Shown piece after piece: positions 8,074 to 15,868 of a stretch of DNA of 64,000 nucleotides. The notes beneath the pieces are model-generated. The model had not been told where the DNA came from. It saw only the letters and a list, made by a program, of their open reading frames with translations, and ran no database searches. A program made the translations under genes and the position numbers. Each line of letters starts with the position of its first letter. Positions within the stretch are counted from its first letter, which is position 1. Origin of the DNA: Spirosoma terrae (GTDB lineage: Bacteria > Bacteroidota > Bacteroidia > Cytophagales > Spirosomataceae); NCBI RefSeq assembly GCF_010435915.1, contig NZ_JAAFZH010000005.1, positions 1 through 64,000 on the forward strand, given 5' to 3'.

Positions 8074-8817
8074 ATGAACTCCTACGAAGAATCCGTTCGG
8101 GCGGAAGTGGTTCGCTGGCAACAAGCCATGCAGAAACCGCCGTCGAGGTTCGGAAAGCTGTCTACGTCGCTGCAAAAGCGGATAAATCGGATCATTCCCC
8201 AACGTATTCATAAACTGATAACCGCCACCATCAAGCAGATGACCCGAGCGGTTTTATTTGGTGCCGAATTTTTAACCCGGCTGCCCGAACCGGGTCTTAC
8301 ACTGCCGCAACGTGAGTCGACGGTGATTTCCCGAATCGATTTTTATCGAAAAGCGGGTGCGGCAGAAGGAGGGGTAACGGGGGCGGGTGGTATATGGCTT
8401 GGTCTGGCCGATTTTCCGCTTCTGTTAGGGCTAAAGATGAAAATGCTTTTTGAGATTGCGGCTCTGTATGGCCATTCGGTGGCTGACTACAAAGAGCGGG
8501 TCTATATCCTGTATATTTTTCAGTTGGCATTTTCGAGCCAGGAGCGTCGACAAGTGGTATATCAGCACATTGTGAACTGGGAAGAGCACAGTCGTCAGCT
8601 CCCCGACGATATCAATCAGTTCGATTGGCTTACGTTTCAGCAGGAGTACCGCGATTATATTGATCTGGCGAAGATGGCCCAGCTTGTTCCGGGTATTGGG
8701 GCGGCTGTGGGCATTGTGGCTAATTATCAGTTGATCAGTCAGCTTGGTCGTACGGCCATGAATGCGTATCGAATGCGTTGGCTGGAAGAAAATAAGGCAA
8801 AGCTAAATCAAGGTTAA
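8074..8817 (+). CDS. EcsC family protein
   Basis: A 247-residue protein with the EcsC family pattern: an N-terminal region rich in basic residues (KRINRIIPQRIHKLI), the glycine-rich hydrophobic stretch EGGVTGAGGIWLGLADFPLLLGLKMKMLFEIAALYG (described here by position, about residues 109-143) and a second hydrophobic Gly-Ala segment near PGIGAAVGIVANYQL (about residues 207-221). EcsC proteins are membrane-associated and linked in Bacillus to ABC transport and protein secretion, but their mechanism is not known. The ATG at 8074 is used; the upstream in-frame TTG at 8056 would add six residues not typical of the family. Confidence 0.87.
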   Translation: MNSYEESVRAEVVRWQQAMQKPPSRFGKLSTSLQKRINRIIPQRIHKLITATIKQMTRAVLFGAEFLTRLPEPGLTLPQRESTVISRIDFYRKAGAAEGGVTGAGGIWLGLADFPLLLGLKMKMLFEIAALYGHSVADYKERVYILYIFQLAFSSQERRQVVYQHIVNWEEHSRQLPDDINQFDWLTFQQEYRDYIDLAKMAQLVPGIGAAVGIVANYQLISQLGRTAMNAYRMRWLEENKAKLNQG

Positions 8818-8843
8818 TTAGCCAGTGATCGTAGCCTGGTGCG

Positions 8844-9515
8844 TCAGAAGGTATAAATAGCCTGCATCTGCAAACCAAGCTCGAATGTGCGGAAGTTGGT
8901 GCGGGCACCGCCCAGCCGCCCCAGCCGATACGTAACGGTTGGTTGACCCGTCAAGGCAATTTGTGAATTTACCTGATAAATACCGCCGGCACCCAGCATA
9001 AAATTGAATACCGGTCCCGACTCTGAATCCAGCCGTAGCTGTTGCGTCGATTCTCCGGCGCGGGAAGCCACAATGCGGGCGCTGAGTGGAATATCGATCA
9101 GGGGGCCAAAGGAATAAAACGGCGAGAGCGTATGCTCTGATGATCGGTAATTGAAAAGAATAGGAAGTCGAATGGATCGATAACGTACGCTGGATGCTCC
9201 TTCGCCCGCCAAAGCCAGGCGCTCGGTTCGAATGGCCTGATAACGGAACCAGAGCCCGGTTGCAATCGACCATTGGGACGCGTAATTGTAGTAAGCGGTT
9301 ATGCCCGCCAGATAACCCAGCGATCCTTTATTCCCCGCTAATAAAACAGGCTCAACCACCTGCCCATCGCTGTCTGGAAATAGATAATGACTCGTGTAAT
9401 TCGTATTGGTGTACAGGGGCGTAATGGTTGCTGAAACGGACAGCTTGTCCTGACCAAAAACAGATAACGTAGTGAGCGAAATGAGCAGAAATAACGTAGC
9501 CGATCGTTTGGTCAT
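8844..9515 (-). CDS. Outer-membrane beta-barrel protein (PorT-like family)
   Basis: The 223-residue protein has a cleavable signal peptide (LFLLISLTTLSVFGQ, about residues 8-22) and alternating hydrophobic/polar strands ending in an aromatic C-terminus (QMQAIYTF), as expected for an 8-strand outer-membrane barrel of the 'outer membrane protein beta-barrel domain' group common in Bacteroidota. Strand-like segments such as SIRLPILFNYRSSE, FNFMLGAGGIYQV and TFELGLQMQAIYTF fit that family. The function of this member cannot be told from sequence. A convergent EcsC gene ends 27 bp from its stop. Confidence 0.82.
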   Translation of the reverse strand: MTKRSATLFLLISLTTLSVFGQDKLSVSATITPLYTNTNYTSHYLFPDSDGQVVEPVLLAGNKGSLGYLAGITAYYNYASQWSIATGLWFRYQAIRTERLALAGEGASSVRYRSIRLPILFNYRSSEHTLSPFYSFGPLIDIPLSARIVASRAGESTQQLRLDSESGPVFNFMLGAGGIYQVNSQIALTGQPTVTYRLGRLGGARTNFRTFELGLQMQAIYTF

Positions 9516-9551
9516 AGGGGAATTTGACGTGGTTTTTCAGTGAATTAAACT

Positions 9552-9587
9552 AAAAAAGGGCGCAGACTCCAAGTCTGCGCCCTTTTT
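9552..9587 (-). terminator. Terminator of the DUF4142 gene
   Basis: Perfect 11-bp GC-rich stem (GGGCGCAGACT 9558-9568 with 9572-9582), 3-base loop, flanked by A6 on one side and T5 on the other. On the minus strand it follows the DUF4142 stop by about 17 bp. Because it has A and T tracts on both sides it could terminate in both directions. Confidence 0.9.
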
Positions 9588-9603
9588 CTGAGCTAATTAA
9601 CGA

Positions 9604-10161
9604 CTATTTCATGGCGTCGTTGATAGCTGTTATTTTAGTCAGATGCTCCTGTAACGTAGGAACCGTTTTTTCGGCAAAGGCCTTTATTTCAGGGTCTTTA
9701 GCGCCAATGGCGGCCTCTTTGAAATCATCAACATCTTCCTTATGGTCATCGACCATCATGCTGACATATTTTTTATCGAACTCTTTACCCGACAGTTTGG
9801 CCAGTTCATCAACATGTTTCTGATGATCTTCGCCCAGAGTAGCTGGTAGAATTATATTTTTGCTGGCCGCCAGGGCTTTCAGTTCTTCATTCGCTTTCGA
9901 GTGATCTTTAACCATCATGGCCCCGAAGTCTTTTACGGCCTGGTTCTGCGATTTTTCTTGAGCCATACGGCCTAGTTCAACCTCCATCATGCCTCCGCTC
10001 GCTGCTTTTACGGCAAATTCAGCATCGTCGTCGTCAGAGGTTTTTAACTCCTCGTTAGCCTGTTCGGCACGTTCTGTACTGTCTTTGTTTTCGCTGCTAC
10101 CACACGATTGCATAGTAAGGCCGCTCGCTACGAACAGGGCCAGAAGAATGGTCTTTTTCAT
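9604..10161 (-). CDS. DUF4142 domain lipoprotein
   Basis: The 185-residue protein begins with a lipoprotein signal ending L-T-M-Q-S-C (lipid Cys at about residue 20), then an acidic linker (TSDDDDAEF), then a DUF4142 domain over about residues 45-183. The family's conserved AAXGGMMEVELGRMA opening and the M-V-K-D-H-S-K-A-N motif are visible, as is the second MMVDDHKEDVDDF motif. DUF4142 is a ferritin-like four-helix fold of unknown function, often stress-linked in Bacteroidota; that link is family knowledge, not visible here. Highly charged, expected to be periplasmic and membrane-tethered. Confidence 0.93.
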   Translation of the reverse strand: MKKTILLALFVASGLTMQSCGSSENKDSTERAEQANEELKTSDDDDAEFAVKAASGGMMEVELGRMAQEKSQNQAVKDFGAMMVKDHSKANEELKALAASKNIILPATLGEDHQKHVDELAKLSGKEFDKKYVSMMVDDHKEDVDDFKEAAIGAKDPEIKAFAEKTVPTLQEHLTKITAINDAMK

Positions 10162-10300
10162 GATGTTTATTTTTTATAACGTTGATATATAGAACTTTAC
10201 ATAAAACACGAATTGGCACGTATTGTTTGATCCAGGGCCGATGAGTTAATTTGACAGCCATTTGTAATTTCTTTATCTGTTTGATTGCCAGCTGATTTAT

Positions 10301-11236
10301 ATGCTCTTTTTATTCCTCAGTATTTTACTTTCCGTCGTATTGCTGTTAAACTTTCGGCTGTTTCCTCGCTACGAAATCAATACGTTTCAGGCCATTGTTT
10401 TTAACTATTTTGTTTGTTTCCTGACGGGCTATCTATTGCTGCCTGAGGGGCAATCGGTTTCCATTGATTTATCGCAAACCTGGACCTGGCTTGCGCTCGG
10501 ATTAGGCGTTGGTTTTATCCTGACATTCCTCTTGTCGGGGCTTTCAACGCAACGTATCGGCATTACGGCTACGTCGCTGGCCAATAATTTATCGCTGGTT
10601 ATTCCGGTCTGTTTCAGTTTGTTTGTGTTCCAGACAGGTGGCAAAACATTTGATAGTTTCAATTATCTGGGGTTAGTGTTGGCGGTGGTAGCGGTGGGCC
10701 TGAGTACCTATAAAAAAGAGCCAGCGCCGACATCCGACCCGGATGGATCAACGGCTACGTATCCGCACAAAGCCAGGCTATCGGGTGCTACGTTGCTGCT
10801 ACCTGTTGCGGTATTTCTGTTATATGGAGCTACCAATACGATCATCAACTACATGAATATCCATTATATCGCATCGTCGGGTAATACGGTTGTCGTTATG
10901 TTGACCATGATAATGGGGGCTATCGTAGCGGGAACGATTATGTTAGGCGTTCGCCTGATTCGGGGTCAGGAAAAAATTGTTGTACGAAACCTGATTGGTG
11001 CCGTAACGTTGGGTGTACCTAACTTCCTGAGTTTTTACACCTTACTGCTAGCCTTGTCGCAGTTCGGGGGTAATGGGGCCTTTGTGTATCCGCTCTACAA
11101 TATTGGGGTAATTCTGGTGGCGGCTTTGCTGGCTGCGCTGTTTTTTCGGGAAAAGCTGTCTACGGCCAACCGAATAGGTTTGGTATTGGCCGTACTGGCT
11201 ATTGCGCTAATATCCTGGCAGGAGCTGCTACTCTGA
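10301..11236 (+). CDS. DMT/EamA-family transporter
   Basis: The 311-residue product is made of about ten hydrophobic helices in two repeats, the layout of drug/metabolite transporters of the EamA type. The first half runs from MLFLFLSILLSVVLLLNF to a polar loop near residues 140-165 (PAPTSDPDGSTATYPHKA), and the second half ends with the REKLSTANRIGLVLAVLAI element typical of the last EamA repeat. The substrate cannot be predicted. Transcribed alone; no operon partner. Confidence 0.85.
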   Translation: MLFLFLSILLSVVLLLNFRLFPRYEINTFQAIVFNYFVCFLTGYLLLPEGQSVSIDLSQTWTWLALGLGVGFILTFLLSGLSTQRIGITATSLANNLSLVIPVCFSLFVFQTGGKTFDSFNYLGLVLAVVAVGLSTYKKEPAPTSDPDGSTATYPHKARLSGATLLLPVAVFLLYGATNTIINYMNIHYIASSGNTVVVMLTMIMGAIVAGTIMLGVRLIRGQEKIVVRNLIGAVTLGVPNFLSFYTLLLALSQFGGNGAFVYPLYNIGVILVAALLAALFFREKLSTANRIGLVLAVLAIALISWQELLL

Positions 11237-11313
11237 TCGTAGGCCGAGCTTGTAAGACTGTTACGTCCGCAGATGGTTCAAACGAACATAGCAGATTGCC
11301 GTCAGTTCTTCGG

Positions 11314-11673
11314 TTATTGGCCTTCTACCGTATAAGTGATCCTGATCTGTCGCTTTCCTCGATTATCGGGCGGGCTTATCGATATGGTTTCGACCGATAC
11401 ACTTTTATTGGCCAATACCTGCTTCACGTAATTGATGTCGGAAGTTGGCTGTTCGTTTAAGTAATACGTAACAGTACCGGCTGGATAATCGAAAATGTTT
11501 ATTCTCCGACTCCGGCTATACGTATCAGCGTTTGGACGGTAATCGATAATCTCGTTTTGGGTCGGCTTAATCTGCCGATACGTCGGAAAGAGCGTATCCC
11601 GTTTTGTCTGCGCGCTAACCCTGTAAAAAGAACCGCAGAAGACAAGAATCAGGGCTAGCAGATAACGTAGCAT
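11314..11673 (-). CDS. Hypothetical secreted protein (119 aa)
   Basis: A 119-residue protein with a signal peptide (YLLALILVFCGSFYRVSAQ, about residues 4-22). The mature part is polar, with many Thr/Asn/Arg residues and a C-terminal strand-rich stretch (GKRQIRITYTVEGQ). I do not recognise a domain. The Q after the SA cleavage site is typical of Bacteroidota exported proteins. It is convergent with the transporter at 10301-11236 and lies downstream of the mla operon, but 177 bp away, so it is probably separate. Confidence 0.65.
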   Translation of the reverse strand: MLRYLLALILVFCGSFYRVSAQTKRDTLFPTYRQIKPTQNEIIDYRPNADTYSRSRRINIFDYPAGTVTYYLNEQPTSDINYVKQVLANKSVSVETISISPPDNRGKRQIRITYTVEGQ

Positions 11674-11850
11674 GAGAAGTAAGCGGTCTTGAAAAAGACA
11701 CTACCCCTGCTAAAAGTTGCCGTCTGCTATATACGTAACTCGTAGCAAGGGTAGATAGTCCGTGCATAGATACAACGCACGTAAATGGGTGGTAGTATAT
11801 GGCTACAGGCAGTTTTGTTACATCGTTGATCGACTATACTACGTATCGCT

Positions 11851-12873
11851 TTACGGTTTTGCCGCTGTGCTATCGGCTTTACGTTTGGCGTCTTCTTTGG
11901 CTTTTTTCTTGAAGAAACCACGTAACAGGAAATTACTTTGAGCCGCTTTCAGGTCTTCGTTCAGTAGCACAGTGCCCTGATTCAGATTGCGTAACGTAGC
12001 GCGCAGGTTGGTAGCAGCCTCCTGGTCCGTAAGCAGCACACCAAGCGGACTATTCGTATTATTCAGCTTTTCTGACGCCTGATTTAGGTTGGTAGAAGCC
12101 CGTTTTAAATTAGAAACAGCCTGATCGGCGGAGCTGGCTGCACTCTCGAGCTTAGTAGCTGAACGACTCAGCCGACGAAATACGCTCGTATCGGCCACCA
12201 GTTCGTTCGCCAACGTACCGCGCGTGTTGAGTTTAGACGCAAACAAAGAAACGGAGTTTGTGATCTTGGCCGTATTATCGGATGCCCGTTCCAGATTTTG
12301 CATCGCGCGTTTGAAGTTTCCGGCAACAATCGAATCGGTCAATACGGCTCCGACAGTTCCCTTGCCACGCTTAAGATTACCAACTAACTCTTTAAAATCG
12401 TTGGTTACCCGCAGAAGATTATTGTTGTTTTCCTGTAGAGTTTCCATAATCTGATCGGAGCTAAGCGCAGCCTGGGTTTGGAGTTTATCGCCATCTTCTA
12501 CTTCTGGATGACTGTTGGTTCCCCCCGAAATCACGACGATTTTATTCCCGATCAAACCGTCGGAACCAATACTCGCCACGGCGTCTTTGCGAATGTATTG
12601 CTGCGAACTCTGCTCAACGTTCATATCGACCTCAACCTGTGCGTTGCTGTAAATACTGACGCGCTTAACCGTGCCGACTTTTACGCCCGAAAACCAGACG
12701 TTATTACCGGCTTTCAAACCAGATACATCCTTGAAAACAGCAACAAGTTGTATACTTTTAGTGAAGCGTTTTTGCTGACCGCCCAGCACAAACACCCCTG
12801 CAATGAAGATGACGATACCGAGCAGGACAAAAATGCCAACGATAACGGCGCGTTTATTAGATTCTGTGCTCAT
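11851..12873 (-). CDS. mlaD: MlaD/MCE-family lipid transport protein
   Basis: The 340-residue protein has a short cytoplasmic N-terminus, one membrane helix (about residues 10-31, VIVGIFVLLGIVIFIAGVFVLGG) and an MCE domain at about residues 37-115 (VAVFKDVSGLKAGNNVWFSGVKVGTV, given as its opening). The rest is a long helical region rich in Ala, Asn and Ser with heptad character (residues 130-320) that would form the periplasmic tube or tether. MCE proteins bind phospholipid in the envelope and partner with MlaE/MlaF. I start at the ATG at 12873 because it directly precedes the membrane helix; the longer reading frame to 13044 adds 57 residues without homology and overlaps mlaF. It is the last gene of the mlaE-mlaF-mlaD set. 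Confidence 0.9.
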   Translation of the reverse strand: MSTESNKRAVIVGIFVLLGIVIFIAGVFVLGGQQKRFTKSIQLVAVFKDVSGLKAGNNVWFSGVKVGTVKRVSIYSNAQVEVDMNVEQSSQQYIRKDAVASIGSDGLIGNKIVVISGGTNSHPEVEDGDKLQTQAALSSDQIMETLQENNNNLLRVTNDFKELVGNLKRGKGTVGAVLTDSIVAGNFKRAMQNLERASDNTAKITNSVSLFASKLNTRGTLANELVADTSVFRRLSRSATKLESAASSADQAVSNLKRASTNLNQASEKLNNTNSPLGVLLTDQEAATNLRATLRNLNQGTVLLNEDLKAAQSNFLLRGFFKKKAKEDAKRKADSTAAKP

Positions 12874-12949
12874 ATATAGTGTGTAGTGCTTCGCAACGTA
12901 AGAGTTAGTGGCGTTTATTACTCTCCAACCACTAAGGACGAATACTGTT

Positions 12950-13786
12950 TTAATTGATAAAGTTGTAATTATAAAACTGCTGAACGCGCTCGTCGGAGTC
13001 GGCAAATACTTCCTCGAATGTACCCACTCGTTCAAAACGACCATCCAGAAGCATAGCTATTCTATCGCCGGTGGTTTTAGCGCAGGTCAGATCGTGCGTA
13101 ATAATGATCGACGTAGCCTTGAATCGTTCTTTCACTTCGTTGATCAGGTTATTGATTTCGATACTCGTAATGGGGTCGAGACCAGCCGTCGGTTCGTCGT
13201 ACAGCATAATTTCTGGCTTCAGCATCAGCGTACGGGCAATGCCGATCCGCTTGCGCTGACCACCCGATAACTCGGAGGGCATCTGGTTGATGGTCTGCGA
13301 CAGACCAACGTCGTCCAGCGCTTCTTCAACGGCCCGGTCAATTTCGCCCTGGGTCAGATTCCGTACGTTTCGGATGAGCGGAAATTCGAGATTTTCGCGA
13401 ATGCTCATACTGTCGTACAGCGCACTGCTCTGAAACGAAAAGCCAACTTTCTGCCTGAACTCGTCCAGTTCCTGACCCCGTAATTGTTCAACATCCTGAC
13501 CCAGTACCATAACCCTACCCGTATCGGGCTTGAGCAGGCCAACAATAATTTTAATCAATACCGATTTGCCCGTACCAGAGCGCCCCAGTACCACTACGTT
13601 TTCGCCCCGATTAACGTCCAGGTCAATACCACGTAGTACGTGGAGGTCTCCAAACGATTTTTTTAAGCCATGAATACTGATAATAGGCTCAGTTTCGGAG
13701 GCTGATTGCCGGTCGGGCGATGGGTTGTTTTTATGTGTGTTGGAGGTTGCCAAGGATAGTAAATGGTTAGTTTCCCCGAATGGCAC
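12950..13786 (-). CDS. mlaF: MlaF-type ABC transporter ATP-binding protein
   Basis: The 278-residue ATPase energises MCE-type lipid transport. Walker A is GRSGTGKS at residues 68-75, the signature is LSGGQRKR, Walker B is IMLYDEPTAGLDP, and the switch His is in IITHDLTCA. The Q-loop reads FQSSALYDSMSIRENLEFPL, which is characteristic of the MlaF/Mkl group. The first ~35 residues are a polar extension without homology; its ATG overlaps the end of mlaE by 20 bp, which suggests translational coupling, but an internal start closer to the domain is possible. Same operon as mlaE (upstream) and mlaD (76 bp downstream). Confidence 0.93.
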   Translation of the reverse strand: MPFGETNHLLSLATSNTHKNNPSPDRQSASETEPIISIHGLKKSFGDLHVLRGIDLDVNRGENVVVLGRSGTGKSVLIKIIVGLLKPDTGRVMVLGQDVEQLRGQELDEFRQKVGFSFQSSALYDSMSIRENLEFPLIRNVRNLTQGEIDRAVEEALDDVGLSQTINQMPSELSGGQRKRIGIARTLMLKPEIMLYDEPTAGLDPITSIEINNLINEVKERFKATSIIITHDLTCAKTTGDRIAMLLDGRFERVGTFEEVFADSDERVQQFYNYNFIN

Positions 13787-14579
13787 TTATGATCTGCAAG
13801 GAAAGCAGCTCTTCAATAAATACTAAAAACATGGCTGTCACAACGGATGAATTCGCAGCTTTGCCGACGCCTTCTGTACCTTTCGATGAATGATAGCCTT
13901 TGTAACAGCCAACCATGCCTATCGTAAAACCAAATACGACTGATTTTGTCAGAGAGGCAAAAATGTCGGTATACGTAATGGCACCGAAAACTTCCTGAAA
14001 AAATGACGTAAAGCTGGTTTGCTCATTCTGGTTGACATTCAGATAAGCCCCAAGCAAAGCCAAAAAAATCGTGTACATCGTTAGGACTGGAATGGTTACG
14101 GACGTAGCCAGAACCCGACTCACCACCAGGAACTTAAACGGGTTGGTGCCCGATACTTCCATGGCATCGATTTGTTCCGTTACGTTCATAGACCCCAATT
14201 CAGCGCCAATGCTGGAGCCGACTTTCCCCGATGCAATTAGCGCTGTTACGAGAGGCCCCAGAGCGCGCACAACAGCAATGGCAATCAGGGAAGGTAGCCA
14301 GGACGTAGCACCAAACTCGGATAGCGATGGTCTGGACTGGTTGGTAAACACGACCCCCGTAATAAAACCAGTGGTTGAAATCAGCAACAGCGAACGGTAG
14401 CCAACCTCGTAACACTGACGTATTATTTCCTTAAACTCATAGGGAGGTAGGACCGCTTCCCGAAAGAAGCGGGCAACAAAAGCCGATACGTCGGCCAGAT
14501 TGGTAAAAAACTTGTCGAGCCGTCGGGTAACAACGGGTTTACTGGACGACTGATTGGTAGGAGTAGTGTCTGACTGCAT
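13767..14579 (-). CDS. mlaE: MlaE-type ABC transporter permease
   Basis: The 270-residue inner-membrane permease of the MCE-linked lipid transporter has the family's amphipathic N-terminal segment followed by five to six hydrophobic helices. Signatures include LIASGKVGSSIGAELGSM and the nearby MNVTEQIDAMEVSGTNPFKFLVVSRVLA, plus GFTIGMVGCYKGYHSSKGTEGVGKAAN, all typical of MlaE. (Each is quoted only in part; they lie at about residues 115-155 and 215-240.) It is the first gene of the operon and has about 30 extra polar residues at the N-terminus. The operon runs mlaE, mlaF, mlaD with no MlaA, MlaB or MlaC in sight, as is usual in Bacteroidota. Confidence 0.93.
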   Translation of the reverse strand: MQSDTTPTNQSSSKPVVTRRLDKFFTNLADVSAFVARFFREAVLPPYEFKEIIRQCYEVGYRSLLLISTTGFITGVVFTNQSRPSLSEFGATSWLPSLIAIAVVRALGPLVTALIASGKVGSSIGAELGSMNVTEQIDAMEVSGTNPFKFLVVSRVLATSVTIPVLTMYTIFLALLGAYLNVNQNEQTSFTSFFQEVFGAITYTDIFASLTKSVVFGFTIGMVGCYKGYHSSKGTEGVGKAANSSVVTAMFLVFIEELLSLQIISAIRGN

Positions 14580-14711
14580 TCAAGCGCGGACCGTATTACT
14601 GATCGAATTATCCTTATAACCGAAATAGGCTACAGGAGTTTTAATTTGATCTAAAGTCTTACTTGCTAAGTCGAATACAGTTGGAAAAGTTGCCTAAATA
14701 GCCGTAAAAAG

Positions 14712-14745
14712 CCAGTAGCCAGACGAGTTTTCGTCTGGCTACTGG
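14712..14745 (-). terminator. Hairpin after the lytic transglycosylase gene
   Basis: Perfect 15-bp stem (CCAGTAGCCAGACGA 14712-14726 with 14731-14745) closed by a GTTT loop, 21 bp downstream of the lytic transglycosylase stop at 14767. On the minus strand it is followed by GC then TTTTTA, so it fits a rho-independent terminator. Confidence 0.88.
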
Positions 14746-14766
14746 TTGACGTAATCAGTAGAAGCG

Positions 14767-15612
14767 CTATGCTGCCTGCCGTAACTGGGTTTGCCAGAGT
14801 GGTAGATAAGCCGTTTGGGGCGCTGGCGACAGGAACGATGAATAATCATCGGGCCGGGACATCACTTCTTTATACAATAATACCCGATACAGATAATAAC
14901 GAGTTTCGCGGGGAAGCTGCATCCGGTAGTAATCGCGGTGGGCCGACCGTTTTAGCTGATTCTTCATCAACCCTGGTCCGGCGTTATAAGCCGCAGCCAC
15001 TAACGACCAGGAACCTAGCTGGTCGTACAGCTTACGCAAATACCGACAGGCGGCATCCGTGGCTTTATGCACGTTAAATCGCTCGTCGTTACGTCCACCG
15101 ACGCGTAATCCCAGCGCACGGGCTGTTCCCGGCATCAGTTGCCAGTAACCAGCAGCACCCGCGCGGGAAACGGCTTTGGCTCGCAGCCCGCTTTCGGCCA
15201 GCGGGACGTAGCGAAAATCTTTTGGGATGTCATACTTTTCCAAAATGGGGTCGATGATTGGGAAAAACGTATCGGCCTTTTGCCGGAGATTGCCCATATC
15301 GGTGGCGTGGCTTTTGAACAGCGTAAACACATGCTTCCAGCGATCAACGACATCGTCTTGATCGAGAGGTAAGCATTCTCCGCAGAAATTGACATCGAGG
15401 AGAGGGAGTTCAGCCTTCGTAAGCGAAGTTTCCATCAAGGTATTGGTGGCCAGGGATCTTATTTCGTTTGATCGAGTGGCGTCTGATTGCGTAACAGCGC
15501 TAATTTTTGATGGATTCAGATTGGGAATTGGATGGGCGGTAAACTTCGCAGCGACCGTGATGGCCGGACGTATTACGGCCATCAATAAAGAAAATCCAAC
15601 TTGCTTGAACAA
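14767..15612 (-). CDS. Lytic transglycosylase (SLT domain)
   Basis: The 281-residue enzyme cleaves peptidoglycan glycan strands with formation of anhydromuramyl ends. A signal/anchor at residues 4-24 is followed by a linker and a CGEC pair (Cys78/Cys81) that could be disulfide-bonded. The SLT goose-type lysozyme domain begins near residue 126: catalytic Glu140 in VPLAESGLR, the GYWQLMPGTARALGL motif, and VAAAYNAGPG further on. The order matches MltD/MltC-type domains, without a LysM tail. Expected in the periplasm. It is transcribed toward the mla operon but separated by a strong hairpin and 187 bp. Confidence 0.92.
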   Translation of the reverse strand: MFKQVGFSLLMAVIRPAITVAAKFTAHPIPNLNPSKISAVTQSDATRSNEIRSLATNTLMETSLTKAELPLLDVNFCGECLPLDQDDVVDRWKHVFTLFKSHATDMGNLRQKADTFFPIIDPILEKYDIPKDFRYVPLAESGLRAKAVSRAGAAGYWQLMPGTARALGLRVGGRNDERFNVHKATDAACRYLRKLYDQLGSWSLVAAAYNAGPGLMKNQLKRSAHRDYYRMQLPRETRYYLYRVLLYKEVMSRPDDYSSFLSPAPQTAYLPLWQTQLRQAA

Positions 15613-15868
15613 AACTTAATCAGGATGGTACTGGGTTTATAACGGTCTTAGCACTTTAAATAGTTTATTGATAATCAATATTTTATATAGGTTTGGTGTT
15701 TTCTGTTCTATAATTTTAACCGTATGGGCAGCGAAGTGTCCTGATAATCACGACCTTAAAATAATGCAGGCGATAAACATTAAAATTGTTGGTAGATTAT
15801 TCGATTTCGGTTCTTTTTTTACTATTTGACCAGTAATTAACCGGCATCTGCCATCTGTTTATACAAAA

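Noticed and set aside
8818..9273. 151-residue minus-strand frame overlapping the outer-membrane barrel
   Set aside because: It is the same-strand alternative frame of the 8844-9515 gene, which has a signal peptide and barrel pattern.
11727..11921. 64-residue minus-strand frame at the end of mlaD
   Set aside because: It overlaps mlaD in another frame and has no support; the gap 11674-11850 holds no gene I can defend.
12874..13044. Upstream extension of mlaD to 13044
   Set aside because: Adds 57 residues unlike MCE proteins and runs into mlaF; the ATG at 12873 sits right before the membrane helix.
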